From assembly GCA_018340375.1 (NCBI GenBank), contig JAFFJZ010000030.1, positions 2,232,001 to 2,296,000 on the forward strand: a stretch of 64,000 bases of DNA, given 5' to 3'. The notes under the pieces were generated by a model. That model was not told the origin of the DNA. It was given only the letters and a program-made list of their open reading frames with translations, and did not search any database. Source of the stretch: Gonatopus flavifemur (taxonomy: Eukaryota > Arthropoda > Insecta > Hymenoptera > Dryinidae). Below, piece by piece: positions 41,423-53,060 of this stretch (position 1 is its first letter; every line of letters begins with the position of its first letter). The position numbers and the translations under genes were made by a program.

Positions 41423-41615
41423 ACTGTAAAAAATTTTTTTGTGATTTCACAAAAAAAATTGGCAGTTCTTGACACAAACATTTTTTTAGTAGATTTCCGA
41501 ACGAAATTTGAAGAAAATCAAAACTTCTTATTGAATAACTAAAATGTTTGGTTTTTTTCAAATTTTGTTTGGAAATCTACTGAAAAAATGTTTGTGCAAA
41601 AAATTTTTTTACAGT
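41423..41615. mobile_element. ACTGTAAAAAATTTTTTT hairpin MITE
   Basis: A 193 bp hairpin with inverted ends ACTGTAAAAAATTTTTTT and inner arms AACATTTTTTTAGTAGATTTCC / GGAAATCTACTGAAAAAATGTT (given as pairing halves). Confidence 0.7.
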
Positions 41616-41626
41616 GTACATTTGTA

Positions 41627-41839
41627 CAGTGAGTAAAAAACGTCCGTGTCCGTTCCAACGGAAAAAGTTTGGGAATTTTGTTGTAGTTTGGAATACTATG
41701 ACCCTCCTGATGTATAATCGAATCACAAAAACTCGTTCTCTACTCGATCAATGAAAGTAAGATCTGAGCATTTTACAAATAACGACAAAATATCAAAAAA
41801 CTTCCCGTTGGAACGGACACGGACTTTTTTTACTCACCG
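41627..41839. mobile_element. Tc1/mariner-type MITE with 35 bp TIR
   Basis: Inverted ends begin CAGTGAGTAAAAAACGTCCG and CGGTGAGTAAAAAAAGTCCG and continue TGTCCGTTCCAACGG. TA flanks both sides (41625-41626, 41840-41841). The interior has no coding sequence. Confidence 0.9.
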
Positions 41840-42262
41840 TACTTTGAATTTGAACATGTGATTGTCGATTGCATTGTCAATCAATAAAGTGAAGTTGGCT
41901 TAGGATACAGGTATCAAATTCAATGGACAAATGTACATTGATGGTTATGTCAATCACAAACATTTCTAACAGTGTGATTCGATTCTTCATTTTCGACTTC
42001 AGATTCATAGTCAGCGACCCCAAAAACCCCCTCACAGCAAATTTCAAGCGAATCCAGCTGATTTTGCAATTTCAGTCCGCCATATTGGATCCATCATTTT
42101 GAATTCGCCATTTTTCACTTCAAATTCGTAATCAGCAACCCCGAAAACCCCCGGGTACCGAGTTCTGAACAAATCAGTGAGTGCAGGTTAGTAGTTTTTA
42201 TTACTTTTTGGAGTTTTTGGCCCACTGTGCGATGTGTTGATAGGTTATTATAATATTAAAAG

Positions 42263-42509
42263 CCCAGATAGAAAAGCATGCTCTGAATGTTTTGTAACAT
42301 AACGTGCCGTAAACATACTATCATGAACTCCGCTCAGCTTGCAATCATGCATAGAATGTAAACATTATGTTTCAATTATGGTGCCATCACCTCGTTTTGC
42401 TACCAATAACAATGCTTTATGTGGAAACACCTTCGCGCCATGATGCGAACATTTCTTGGCGTGCATGTCACCATTATGATGGCATTATGGAGACATTTTT
42501 CTATCTGGG
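42263..42509. mobile_element. CCCAGATAGAAAA MITE
   Basis: A 247 bp element with inverted ends CCCAGATAGAAAA / TTTTTCTATCTGGG, interrupting long repeat copy B. The interior has CATTATGGTG / CACCATAAT-like dyads. Confidence 0.75.
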
Positions 42510-42623
42510 AGAATAATTGAAAAATGAATGAATCACAGGTTACGACATGACAGGTTACTACAGGTTATTCAGAACAACGATCAAACACAAATAAATAACT
42601 TGGAATTATATATACTTTTATAT

Positions 42624-42770
42624 CAGCGATGCCATTATTCCCTAGAAGAATCCGTAGCATCTGATGATTGGTCATTTCTTGTACAACCAGCCAATCATGT
42701 TTTCAATTCGGAAAGAAATGACCAATCACGAAAAATCTACGGATCTTTCTAGGGAATAATGGCATCGCTG
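42624..42770. mobile_element. hAT MITE CAGYGATGCCA, copy 2
   Basis: A 147 bp hairpin with ends CAGCGATGCCATTATTCCCT and the matching right end GGGAATAATGGCATCGCTG. A perfect 8 bp duplication TTTTATAT lies at 42616-42623 and 42771-42778. It has the same length and arms as 21624-21770. Confidence 0.95.
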
Positions 42771-43018
42771 TTTTATATATTACTTCAAAAAACTTTATGA
42801 ATGAATGAATGAATAAACGATGAAGAGGTTATTTGTAAAAGAAAACAGAAAACATTTAAGGGGTTACATGGGTTTCAGATTTTCAAAAAATCGATTTCTT
42901 TCTATTTTTCATTTCACAATACAACTCTTCAAGAATATATACTCAAAATTTCAAGTCGATCCGACTAAAACTCTAGGAGATATAGCATTTTGAACTTTCC
43001 TTCTGATGACTGTAGCGC

Positions 43019-43156
43019 GGATGGGGGCCGAATCAACGAAAAACCAAATCAACGAAACCGTTAGTTGGAAAGAATAAGACATCATACATTATACATCTTT
43101 TCCTTTTCAACCAATGGTTTCGTTGATTTGTCTTCTCGTTGATTCAGCCCCCATCC
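43019..43156. mobile_element. GGATGGGGGCC MITE, copy 2
   Basis: A 138 bp hairpin with left end GGATGGGGGCCGAATCAACG and matching right end CGTTGATTCAGCCCCCATCC. A perfect 8 bp duplication TGTAGCGC lies at 43011-43018 and 43157-43164. The TIR contains AATCAACGAAA twice in direct order. Confidence 0.95.
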
Positions 43157-43199
43157 TGTAGCGCCCGTTTCTCTCTTTTTTCTTTGACTGTGTGAAGGG

Positions 43200-43687
43200 G
43201 GGTCGGTGCCGAATTAACGAAAAACCAAATCAACGAAAAAAAATTTACTAGCAGTATGAAGTTGTCATTTTGTTGCAGTATGAAATGAAATTAGTCATAG
43301 ATCATTGATTAAATTAAACGAAAACTAAAAAACATTGATTTGCTAACACAACCCCACGGTAAACTTAATTTCCCTTTGTTATGTTTATGATTATGGTATG
43401 GTTATGTTTATGATAACAACAAACCGATTTTCGTTCTCTACAGACGTTTAAAACAGTTTGATTGTACCGATCGATTAGGAAGATCATTAATAATTTTATT
43501 AGAATGATGAATTACGTGTCTACTGTAATAAACGGGTGCAGTGAATAGGTTAACATAAAGAATTTTCGTTCAATTCAATCAATGATCTATGACTAATTTC
43601 ATTTCATACTGCAACAAAATGACAACTTCATACTGCTAGTAAATTTTTTTTCGTTGATTTGGTTTTTCGTTGATTCGGCACCGACCC
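43200..43687. mobile_element. GGGTCGGTGCC MITE
   Basis: A 488 bp element with ~115 bp arms, ends GGGTCGGTGCCGAATTAACG and CGTTGATTCGGCACCGACCC. A perfect 8 bp duplication GTGAAGGG lies at 43192-43199 and 43688-43695. The arms share CGAATCAACG...CCAAATCAACG with the GGATGGGGGCC elements, so they probably use the same transposase. Confidence 0.95.
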
Positions 43688-44439
43688 GTGAAGGGGCACA
43701 TGTTGTGGTGCAGTGTTGGTAGCCGAACCACGAGGTATTTTTGAGGTTATAGGTTTTGAGGTTATAATTTTTTCTTCTTGTAATATGATACAATCTAAAA
43801 TTCCTCGAAAAGATAAAAAAAAGTAGCTTAAACGCGTTTTTCTCGAAAACTAATCGTTTGATCTCGCCCAAATTTGGAACACTTCTTCGAAATATCATTT
43901 TGTAGTCTCTGAACGAAGGATTTTCTTTTCCTTCGACTACAAAAAATTTGACAATGTAATGAATACCGAAAATTTTACCGAAAAAGTGACCTTTTCGTTC
44001 AAACCACTGCCAAAAATTAGATTTCCATTTTTTCTTTGAATCCTTCGTTCAGGGACTAGTTTTACTCTAATACTAAAAGAAAATATTTTTTTACATTTTT
44101 CAGATGAAGCAATCGCAAGTAATTTTGACTACCGCAAACAACTTTTTCATCGAGGCACCTCCGAAAATTGACTGCCATCAATTCAATTTATCATATTTTC
44201 TCATCAAGATTTTCCAAAATGTTGTTCAAAAGTTATCTAATAATATGCAAAAAAATGGATAAAAATCTCTTCTGTAGTAAGACAAAAAAATCAAGAAAAT
44301 TAGCTTTTTGTGGCCTCTGAAACCCATGTAACCCCTCAAGAAAGGTATAAATAAATGTATTTGCTACATTCAGAAAATTGAAATATTCACTGGTAAGCTC
44401 TGCATGATGGATTTTTCATGAAATGCATGATTCCTTTAC

Positions 44440-44831
44440 CGGCAGAAGCATAGCAGATATATCATAATCCCTGATGGACAGTTTGCTACTGTTGGTTCCT
44501 CCAACCGGAACCGGAGATAAATAATAGAGAATCATACAAGGTTGAGTCAAGGAAAATAATTCAAATCTACAAATTCTGAGCCGAAAGCATATCGGATATA
44601 TTATAACCCCTACACGGACAGTCCGCTATAGTCCTATCCTCCTACTAGAGTCGTTCGCAGATGATCGAATGGATCATACGGAGTATGCTCACGGGGAATG
44701 ATTCATTCAAATTGATTCGCAATCTTTCTATAGGCCAAAGCATCACGGATATATCATAACTCCTGACGGACAGCCAGCTACTGTCAATTTCTCCAATTAG
44801 GATCGTAGACAATTGATGGAAAAGATTATAC
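44440..44831 (+). repeat. exon-like tandem modules, copy B
   Basis: Three degenerate modules, about 140-157 bp apart, align with those in copy A. Readable segments are QKHSRYIIIPDGQFATVGSS, PKAYRIYYNPYTDSPL and PKHHGYIITPDGQPATVNFS. The shared core K-x(3-4)-Y-x-I-x-x-D-G-Q-x-A-T-V is kept between copies that differ at many bases. The array is cut at 44832 by the left end of a hAT element. Confidence 0.5.
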
Positions 44832-45039
44832 CAGTCCTCGGCAACGTGGGCTCTCAGAGCTGCTCTCGGCTCCCGCCTCCTCTCTCCGCGCTCCCCTCGT
44901 CTACCGGTACGTTCCCCCACTAGTCGCACGGTGAGAGTCCCCCACTCACGTCTTGTTATAGCTCCGCCTTTACTTCGTACTCGCACCAACGCTTCGTATT
45001 CACAAGGACCGCTCTGACACTCTGTTTTGAAATCGACTT

Positions 45040-45195
45040 CTCTTTTTCTTTATTATTGTATCTGTTGTTATTCTAACGTTCATACTTCCCTTTTTTTCAT
45101 TATCGTATTTATTGTTATTCGAACGTTCATACTTCTAGTTTTTTCTTATTATCGTAACTATTGTTATTCTAACGTTCATCCCTCAATATATGACC
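45040..45195 (+). repeat. three ~58 bp tandem copies
   Basis: The words TTATTGTTATTC and AACGTTCATACTTC occur three times at ~58 bp spacing in the 5' leader of the hAT element. Confidence 0.8.
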
Positions 45196-47005
45196 ACTCT
45201 TAAAACAATTTGATTTTTGTTTATTCGAATCCTATCAGATCCATTATTTTAATAATGGAAACTCCAAATACAGTTTCAAAATATTCCAAATTCTTACCTA
45301 TGTAGGAGAAGGAATTTTTCTTCATACAAAATATCAATTCGGAAATACAATGCTTGGTTTGTCATGTAGTCATGTCACACGCGAAAATCTTCCATCCATC
45401 ACGGCATTATAAATTATACCATGAGGAAAATTATAACACTTGTGATGAGAATCCAAGAGCTCAAATAATCCCCGAATTGAAAGCAAAATTACCAACTGTT
45501 ACCATTGAAACACGCACCGTCTCAACACAGGAACAACGTTCTGCTGCTTCTTATGCAATAGCTTCATTAATCGCTCGAAGTAAGAAATGCTTTACAGATG
45601 GCGAATTCATAAAAAAAGGCGCCATTGAAATGTCCAAAGCATTGAACCTGAACATCGCTACAGAATGTTTTGAATCCGTTTCGTTATGTGCTCGGACTAT
45701 ATATCGAAGGGTCCCTGAAATTGGTAAACAATTAGGAGGAAAATTATTCAAACTGATCTCCACATTCCCTCTGTCTAGATGAAAGTACTGACTACTCGGA
45801 CATCAGCCAGCTTTCAATATTCATCCGTTTTGTCCAAGATGATTTTGATGTTCAAGAAGAATGTTTATCTTTAGTTCCGCTGTACGGCACGACCAAAGGG
45901 GCTGATATTTGTGAAGCTTTAATTGGACAAGTTTCAAAATTAATAGGTAGTTTGAAAAATGTACAGCTACAGTAACTGATGGGGCACCAGCAATGACCGG
46001 AGACAAGATCGGCTTGAAAGGGACCTTGAAAAGCAACGGGGTACAATTTATAATGTTTCACTGTATTATATATTCATCAGGAAGCGTTATATGGGAAAGT
46101 GGTTGAATTATCTGAGACGATGAAAATCGTTACAAAAATAACGACCATGATTCGTGGTGGTAATAAATCTCTGTCTCATCGCAAATTCAGAGCATTTTTA
46201 ACCGAAGTAGAGGTAATTATGCAGATGTACTACCCCACCTCCGATTTTTTTAAGACTCACCTATCTCGTGTATTTTCTCGCGTAGATTACGAATCTGCAT
46301 GTTAAAATTGTCGCTCGCCCTTAGTTTTTGAGCAACAGTCACTTTTTGGTGCTTTTTTGCATCTTTTCGACATAACATGGCTGACAAACCTGCGTGTTCT
46401 TTTATTTTCACCCACCTTACGTGTTTTTTCGCGTAGATTACGAATCTGCATGTTAAAATTGTTGCTCGCCCTCAGTTTTTGAGCTGCAGTCACTTTTTGG
46501 TGCTTGTTCTGCATCTTTTCGACATTACATGGCTGACAAACCTGCTTTTCAACTATTCTCATTAATTTTATGTGTAATGTGGAGAAAATGTTTTGCTTCA
46601 TTTCTATTGAGCCAATTTTCGGGATTGCATTTATTATCCACGAAATCAAATACAATTAGAACGTTGCCGATCAATCATTAGAATTACATACGATTCCCGG
46701 GTAGTTGTATAGAAACCACATGCAAACCATACCGGATTATAAATAAATCGTATATGATCTGGGGAAGTGACTTTTCTTCATTTCTAGTGGAATTATAATA
46801 ATAATAATTGGTAAAAGTGTATTCATTATGCACGATATCAAATAAATTTTGAACATTCATGGTCAACTCTAATAGAATTACACATAATTTTGGGATACTT
46901 ATATACAAACTGTATACAAACTATATTGGATTTTCAATAAACTGTGTATAATGTGCAGAAGGTACTTCGGTTTACTTTCAGCCAAATTAATTTTGAAAGT
47001 ATATT

Positions 47006-47113
47006 CCCTAACAGAACCACAGCTCAGAATGAATTCATAACGAAATCTTCATCAATTCTTATAGTCCCAAAAGAATTCATTACGAACTCATTCTGAACTG
47101 TTGTGCTGTTAAG
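47006..47113. mobile_element. CCCTAACAGAACCACAG MITE
   Basis: A 108 bp hairpin. AGCTCAGAATGAATTC pairs with GAACTCATTCTGAACTG, and the ends are CCCTAACAG / CTGTTAAGG. It is a loose member of the CAGCAC group. Confidence 0.65.
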
Positions 47114-47789
47114 GTTTGTTATGCATGAACTTAAGTGCTTCTGGAATGTTCATGAACAACCCTAACTTTTGCACACGCTACACGGAATTATGAATAAATC
47201 GTGGGAAACGTTGAGAAGATACTTTGCTTCACTTCCAATGCGCCAATCTTCGAATTTGCATTCATTATGCATAAAATCGCGAGTAATTTCAACTTCGCTG
47301 ATTAATCATCGGAACTACATACACACGGAGAAAAATTTAATTGCAGAGATAACCATTTTATTCGTAAAGTAGAACTATTGAAAAACGAGAGACGATAACT
47401 TATAACACAACCCTGGTAAAAAAGGATCATATGTATATGTGGGCTATATATAATTTGTCAAGTTTATATAAGTATTATTGAAATTTATATATGGACATTA
47501 AACTGTGTCAAATTCGGGAACTATGTTTTTATTTTGACTCCCATGTGATTGGAACTGGTTGTGCACGACTGCCAGCTTCAGCTTCATATTGTGGATGAGC
47601 ACGCGTTGTTTTTTTGTTGAATAAAAAAGAAGGAAAAAAACATATAGACCGTAGGATTCCTGTTCACCTGGTAGAGAAAAAGTGCAGAAAATGTACAAAA
47701 AAGTGACTGTCACGTGGAAACTACAGGTGAGGGACAATTTCAAGTTGCAGATTCGTGATCTGCGCACGAAAGTACATAATGTTACGTCA

Positions 47790-50620
47790 AAACTATTAGC
47801 CTTTTAGTTCTTTATGTAACCTTCGATAGTTAAAGGAAGGCATTGGATCATCGAGTCCAATGTTCCCTTTAATACCCCACTTTAGCTAGGATAAAAACCC
47901 TAGACGAGGACTGGGGAGAGGATATTGTTTGAAATAATATAAAGATCAATTTTTATACTGAAATGCAAGATGGTATATTCTAAAAAGAAAAACAATGATG
48001 TCTTGAAATTACAAAGTTACTAAAATAAAATCTTAACTATCATAAGTTCATAAATTCAAATTCAAATTAAGTTAAAGATCTTTTCTGTTCAATATAAGAA
48101 AGAGAAATATTCACTTAATCTTTGAAGAACTTGGATCTTGTTTTAGATGAATTCAATAATTCATCGAATTTCGATTCACTTTAAACAAAACAAAAAAATA
48201 GGGTTAGAAAAGATCAGAAGTGAAAGTATTCCAAAGAAATAGGAGAAATAACTCTGAGGGTTGCTCAGTAGATTAATTTCTCTTCAATGGAATGAAAATA
48301 GTTTAATTTCATGCATTAGGTTTGAGATTTTCAAAAAAAAATACAAGTATGGAAATAAGGGATTTTGGGAAGGGAGATGATCACTCAGAACCCGAGAAAT
48401 ATTAAGATTTCATAATCGATTTTTCATCAACGTAATCGATGGAAATTTAAGGTAGGGAGAGGAAAGGTAAGAGGAAAAATATCCTGAAAAATAAACGTTG
48501 TTATCGATTATTCTGAAAGAGAAAATTAAAAGGAATATAAAAGAATAGATTATAGTTAAAATACCTGTTTCTTAAATTCTGAATTTCAGAGCCTCTTTGA
48601 AATTTGATAAATTCTCTAATTCCTTTCTTGAGAATTCTAAAATTTTCTCGTCATAAGAAAGGTTGTTCAAAAATTTATTCCTTGCTGGACCCGATGAAGG
48701 AATATCATTATCTCTAATTTTCCTATGTTTAATTTTTATTCTTTTGATAATACAAAATATTTTCCTCTCAAGATTGTTAATTCTTTTGTTTACTTCTTGC
48801 TCCACTAAAACCAAAAAGAAAGGAGCAAAAGCTATTAATTAAAATTTCTAAAATATGACTTTATTATTCAGAGTTTTTAATAAAATTCTATATTCAAAGA
48901 AAATATTTGAAAGAAACATTCCTAAATTAGAATTTTCTCTTTCCACATGTATGAAATTATGTTGCAGTCTTTCAAAATCAATCATTAAAGAAAAGAAATT
49001 AGGAAAAAAGTAATAGGAAGAAGGAAAAAGAAAAGATTTTTTACTTACTTTTGTAGAATAACAGGAAAGTTTTCGTTGCTCCACACAAGTCTTATTCAAA
49101 CCTTTATTGAGTGAATGAATATTAGAATCGTGTGTGGAGTTTAACACCTTTCGAATTCTTTTAATTTCACACAATTTTCCTACTGTAAATTTGAAATATT
49201 AACTTCACTTCACTTTAACTTTTAGAAACGGTAATTAGAATTTGAAATGTTAAAACTTTTCTGTAAGAGTATTGAATTGAGATTTTGAATTTGAACTTGT
49301 AAATTTTAGAAAACTGATTGAACCTTTTTAAAAGAAAGCACGAACAAGAGTGAGTTATTCATGCATTTTCGCTCAATTCTCAGCTCGGTTTTTAGATGGT
49401 GAGGGAAAATTTCAATAGTAGGGAAATGTGGGTGGGAATAATAGAATTTCAGAAAGAAGAAAATGGAGTTCAGATAGGTTGAAGTAGCATGGAATCGTGC
49501 ATTACCTGAGGGTAGGCTTGTCCTTGAAAAGGAAATTCTCCATTTTCTTTAATTGGGACAACCCACTTACCCTTTCTCTTGAGCATAATGCCTAACTTAT
49601 GCTCTCTTTTTAAAATGTATATATTTCTCTTTCTTGATGTACTATTCTACAGAATTCTTATTTTAATTCAAAATCAATTATTAATTAGAAAATTGTTAGT
49701 TGTCAATGATTATTTAAATTATTCACTACAAGAACATTTCAAAAAAAATGATAATTTTCTATTCTAATTATTGTAACAAGAATTTCAATATTTATATTCA
49801 TTTTACTTACCTTCAACTTACCAATACTTACCATTTCAAGAACGTAAACTTTCATTATTTTAAATAATGCTCCATTCTGGTTTAAACTTAGAATTTTGCA
49901 TTATAGAGATGCTAGATTGGGCCAGCATTGGCAGCCAATCTTGAATTTCTAAACCAATGGTTAAATTGGTGTTAGAATCTGAATTTTCATGTGTATTAAC
50001 ATGTTCAAGGCTGAATTTAACCAAGATCGACGAAGATCGGCAAACGATACTTCGCCAACCCTGGACCAACCTTGGCCCAACGAAGAGTATTGGGGCTTTT
50101 TATTATAAATAAAAAAAGAAACAAATTGAATATTTGTCGTATTCTTTATAGTGAATTTACTTGAGAAATTTCCAGACAGAGTTGGCGACACAATTCTTCG
50201 CTCTAATCCTCTGCTGTCTACATTTCAATGAGGTTTTTATTACGGGGTAATTTGGAATTTGATTTTATTTGGAAAAGGATGTAATAAAAGAGGAAGAAAA
50301 GGGTCTCTGGTTTTCCAGATTTACTTGTCCCTTTTACATACGGCACAAACATAACGGGAACACAAGTTGTTCTCAACTTGTGTTTTAAAGGGAGACTTCT
50401 TTTTCTCTATAATTTGAGTGTAAAGAAATCTTCCTTTACCGTATGTGTAATTCTCCTGGGTCGAATTTATCGATAGGGCAACAGATATTCTGTTTTACCC
50501 TATTGATAATTCGTTCATAGAAATTTAACAGAAGGGAAAGATTAAAAAAAAAAACAAATAGAAAAGAGAAAGAGATAAAATTTGGAAGAAATTTTACGTT
50601 CTCGTTACAATAAGGTAGGT
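47790..50620. other. interior of 4.6 kb element, unidentified
   Basis: About 2.8 kb of AT-rich sequence. On the minus strand two coding-looking segments stand out. One, 49182-49049, lies between a TTTACAG acceptor and a GTAAGT donor (CEIKRIRKVLN... QRKLSCYSTK). The other, 48804-48565, lies between a TTTTAG acceptor and a GTATTT donor (lysine- and glutamate-rich, coiled-coil-like, EKILEFSRKELENLSNFKEA). Their phases do not join directly, so the gene model is unproven. No family recognised. A CCAATCTTGG-type palindrome cluster lies at 49905-50090. Confidence 0.3.
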
Positions 50621-51203
50621 AAAAATAAGAGAACACGCAGGGCTGTCAGCTACGTAATGTCGGAAAGATGCAAAAACAGCATCAAAAAATGACTGTAGCT
50701 CAGAAACTGAGCGCGAGCGACAATTTTAACATGCAGATTCGTAATCTACGCGAAAAAATACATAAGATAAGTGAGTTCCAGAAAACTTCGAGGTGGGGTA
50801 GTACATCTGCATAATTACCACTAAATGATCCCGAATTTCTAAAAGAATTAGCATTCTTGACTGATTCCACAGAACACTTTAACACTTTAAATATAAAATT
50901 ACAGACACGTGAGAAAAGTATTTCGGGAATGGTAAGTCACGTTGATGGATTTAAAAAAAAACTTGATTTGTTCGTAATCGAATTGGCAAAGAACGAGCTC
51001 CATAATTTTCCATGCTGCAATGAAATTCAAGAAGAACATGAGATCTCTTCTTTGAATGTGGATTCTTGGATTTTTACATCAACGAACGTAGCTGATCAAT
51101 TCAAAGAGAGATGTCAAGATTTTGATAAGATTAGAGATGATTTGAATTTATTCAATAATCCCATGGCAGTTGATATTGCAGCTCAGAAGCCAGAGTACCG
51201 GTT

Positions 51204-51332
51204 CCCTAGTAGAAATCACTCTAGTCATTCTCTAGGCGATGACAAGGCCTTACGAGGCCTTGCAAGTCCCTCACAAGGGCCTGGTGAGGCCTCGCAAGGC
51301 CTAGAGGATTACTAGAGTGATTTCTGCTAGGG
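51204..51332. mobile_element. CCCTAGTAGAAATCACTCTAGT MITE
   Basis: A 129 bp hairpin. CCCTAGTAGAAATCACTCT pairs with AGAGTGATTTCTGCTAGGG, and the GC-rich loop has AGGCCTTGCAAG / CTCGCAAGGCCT. It sits in the hAT pseudogene between EYR and ELCDSQ. The coding frame shows the empty site and a 2-3 bp duplication (TT or GTT). Confidence 0.88.
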
Positions 51333-53060
51333 TTGGAATTATGTGATTCACAAGCTGATCGCTTCTCCCTTCCGAGGAAAGCAGTTGGAATACATTTTTC
51401 CAAATTGTTATCAGAAGAGAGATATCCCAAATTGAGAGGTATTGGATTGAAAATCGCTTCTATGTTCGCCTGCACATACAGTTGCGAGAGTTCGTTCTCA
51501 ATGATGAAACATATTAAGAATTTGCACCGTACTGCATTAACGGATTCATCACTATCCAATCTCATGCGTATTGTGATGTCAAACATTGAAGTGAATGTGC
51601 CTGAACTCGTTGAAAACACCAACCGAGCACAAGCCTCGAATATTCCATCTCAGGACGATACTGAGCTCAAGAATAAAATTGAAAATTTCTCAAAAGCACA
51701 GTCAAATTAAGAGAAAAAATTCGGATTGAAACTATTTTTGAATGAACTAATTCAAAAATATGTGTAGTATGCAACTCCATTTTAAAAACAATACTTTGCG
51801 GAACGGTTTGAAACGGAAAAGTAGCCCTTCCGAACCGTCATTGCATACAACACCTTTGGCAACATGAAAAAAAAATTTCCGTTGAACGCGATTGTACAAA
51901 ATCTTGCGGTTGTCACACAGGGTGTCTGGTAATCACCAACGTTGAAATTCCCGGATATTTCCCGGATAGAATTCAAATTTCCCGGATTTGTATGGGATAA
52001 AATTTGGACATTTTATTTGGGGGACATTTCCATGGGATAAAATCAAGAATATCTTTATAATTTTTTGAAGATTTTCCATTTTTGTATTTTCAAGTGCAAG
52101 AGCTTCCATCCAAAAAGTGTCAAGCCTTGATTCATTCCGTGTATCGTGTCCAAATCGAGTATAATTTCAAATTTGAAATATTGTTTTTTTTTTAAATAAA
52201 ATTGTTCATTATTGAAATGATGAACAAAGTAATGAATCAGCAAAATTCAGGGGACGATTTCTTTTCGAATTTGTACTCCGTTCAAAAGTTTCGTTGCCCT
52301 AGTCAACGAAAATTTTGGTGACTTATTTTTTCCGTGCAGGGTAGGAGCGAAATTGCGCTCTGGAAAAATTCTGACGAAACTGTGATAAATATTTTACACT
52401 TTTCTAATTATTGAGAAAATTTGTAATTTTTTAAAGACATTAATAACTTTTATTTAAATCCCACACGTGAAAAATTGTTTAAAAATTGAAAAATTTTTTT
52501 TCAATAGTCAGAAAAATATTGAAAAATTATAAAAGTTTTGTTTGAATTCCTTCTGAGCGTGAGTTCGTTCCTATTTGCCTGAAAAAATTAATGAACTATT
52601 GAAGACTGTCATCAACTTTGGAAAAATGCACAAAATATCTCAAACTTATTAGATTTTCCATTGAAATTTCATGGATTCTCGGAGTTTGTCAGAGTTTTCC
52701 AGATTTTTAAAGAGAAAATGGTATTTTTTTCAAAGATCATTCTTTCAGGATAATCCAGCGGAATATTTCCATACGGAGGAAACCCATCATATTTGTGAAA
52801 ATATTGGGAAAGAAACTTCATTCCCGTGTTTGCAATTATATGTGATCCATTCAAATTCAAATCGAATGTGATTTCACGATTACTGTAAAATCAGATATAA
52901 TGTATTGATTTGGAAATTCACGATGCACAGGAAGACAGGAAGTTCCATCGAAATTGGTCAATCAAAATTCCAGGTTGAACGAAATGACCAATTAAACAAA
53001 CAAAAATTCCTGGCCTAGACACACTGTAAAACTATTAATAATTGAAAAAGTGACTATCAA

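Larger units (their letters stand above)
40068..42227. mobile_element. 2.2 kb element CAGTGGRCCAAAA
   Basis: The left end CAGTGGACCAAAAGCG and right end GAGTTTTTGGCCCACTG are short inverted repeats. They interrupt long repeat copy B between GCGATGCA and GCGATGTG. The latter reads straight on in copy A as GCGATGTGTTGA. An imperfect ~8 bp duplication is likely, so hAT is possible. The interior carries three further MITEs and the arthropod-like phrase TCCGCCATATTGGATCC. No transposase is seen. Confidence 0.6.
42860..44335. mobile_element. GGGGTTACATGGGTTTCAGA element, TTAA-like target
   Basis: A 1476 bp element with inverted ends GGGGTTACATGGGTTTCAGA. The left flank is TTAA (42856-42859) and the right flank TCAA (44336-44339), so a TTAA target as in Kolobok or piggyBac is possible. 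It interrupts the exon-like segment of long repeat copy B. No transposase seen. Two 8 bp-TSD MITEs are nested inside. Confidence 0.75.
46212..50819. mobile_element. 4.6 kb inverted-repeat element inside hAT gene
   Basis: The ends are inverted copies of GGTAATTATGCAGATGTACT ACCCCACCTC (30 bp). Further inward, 46267-46405 and 50624-50770 also pair (CGCGTAGATTACGAATCTGC and GCAGATTCGTAATCTACGCG). On the left the ~150 bp inner block is tandemly duplicated (46277-46405 and 46431-46560). A third diverged copy lies near 47690-47780. No transposase recognised. Confidence 0.75.
45345..51710 (+). pseudogene. hAT transposase (BED finger, GTF2IRD2/SCAND3-like), broken
   Basis: It starts with a BED-type zinc finger (CLVCHVVMSHAK... 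RHYKLYH), then KCFTDGEFIKKGAIEMSK. A frameshift at about 45778 precedes the hAT catalytic block LDESTDYSDISQLS. The next segment, LVPLYGTTKGADICEAL, then VTDGAPAMTG (around 45970), is followed by stops and small indels. IHQEALYGKVVELSETM and GGNKSLSHRKFRAFL follow, up to 46211. A 4.6 kb insertion then separates NDPEFLKELAFLTDSTEHFN (from ~50825) and the rest. A MITE at 51204-51332 cuts the last part. The dimerisation domain survives as YSCESSFSMMKHIKN and LTDSSLSNLMRI. The protein resembles the hAT family from which vertebrate GTF2IRD2 and SCAND3 were domesticated. It cannot be functional here. Confidence 0.9.
44832..51733 (+). mobile_element. hAT transposon, decayed and interrupted
   Basis: The left terminus reads CAGTCCTCGGCAACGTGGGC, of the CAGxxxTCGGCAAC type common in hAT elements, and is followed by a GC-rich leader to about 45010. 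The transposase pseudogene follows (45345-51710). The right terminus was not found before the next element at 51918, so the end given is only the last recognisable part. A 4.6 kb inverted-repeat element and a MITE sit inside. Confidence 0.7.

Noticed and set aside
44838..45010. rRNA or CpG island
   Set aside because: This GC-rich stretch directly follows a CAG...TCGGCAAC hAT terminus and does not resemble conserved rRNA. It is best explained as the hAT leader.
48804..49049. Spliced two-exon gene from 49182-49049 and 48804-48565
   Set aside because: Splice sites look reasonable but the reading phases do not match (phase 0 end, phase 1 start), so it is not called as a gene.
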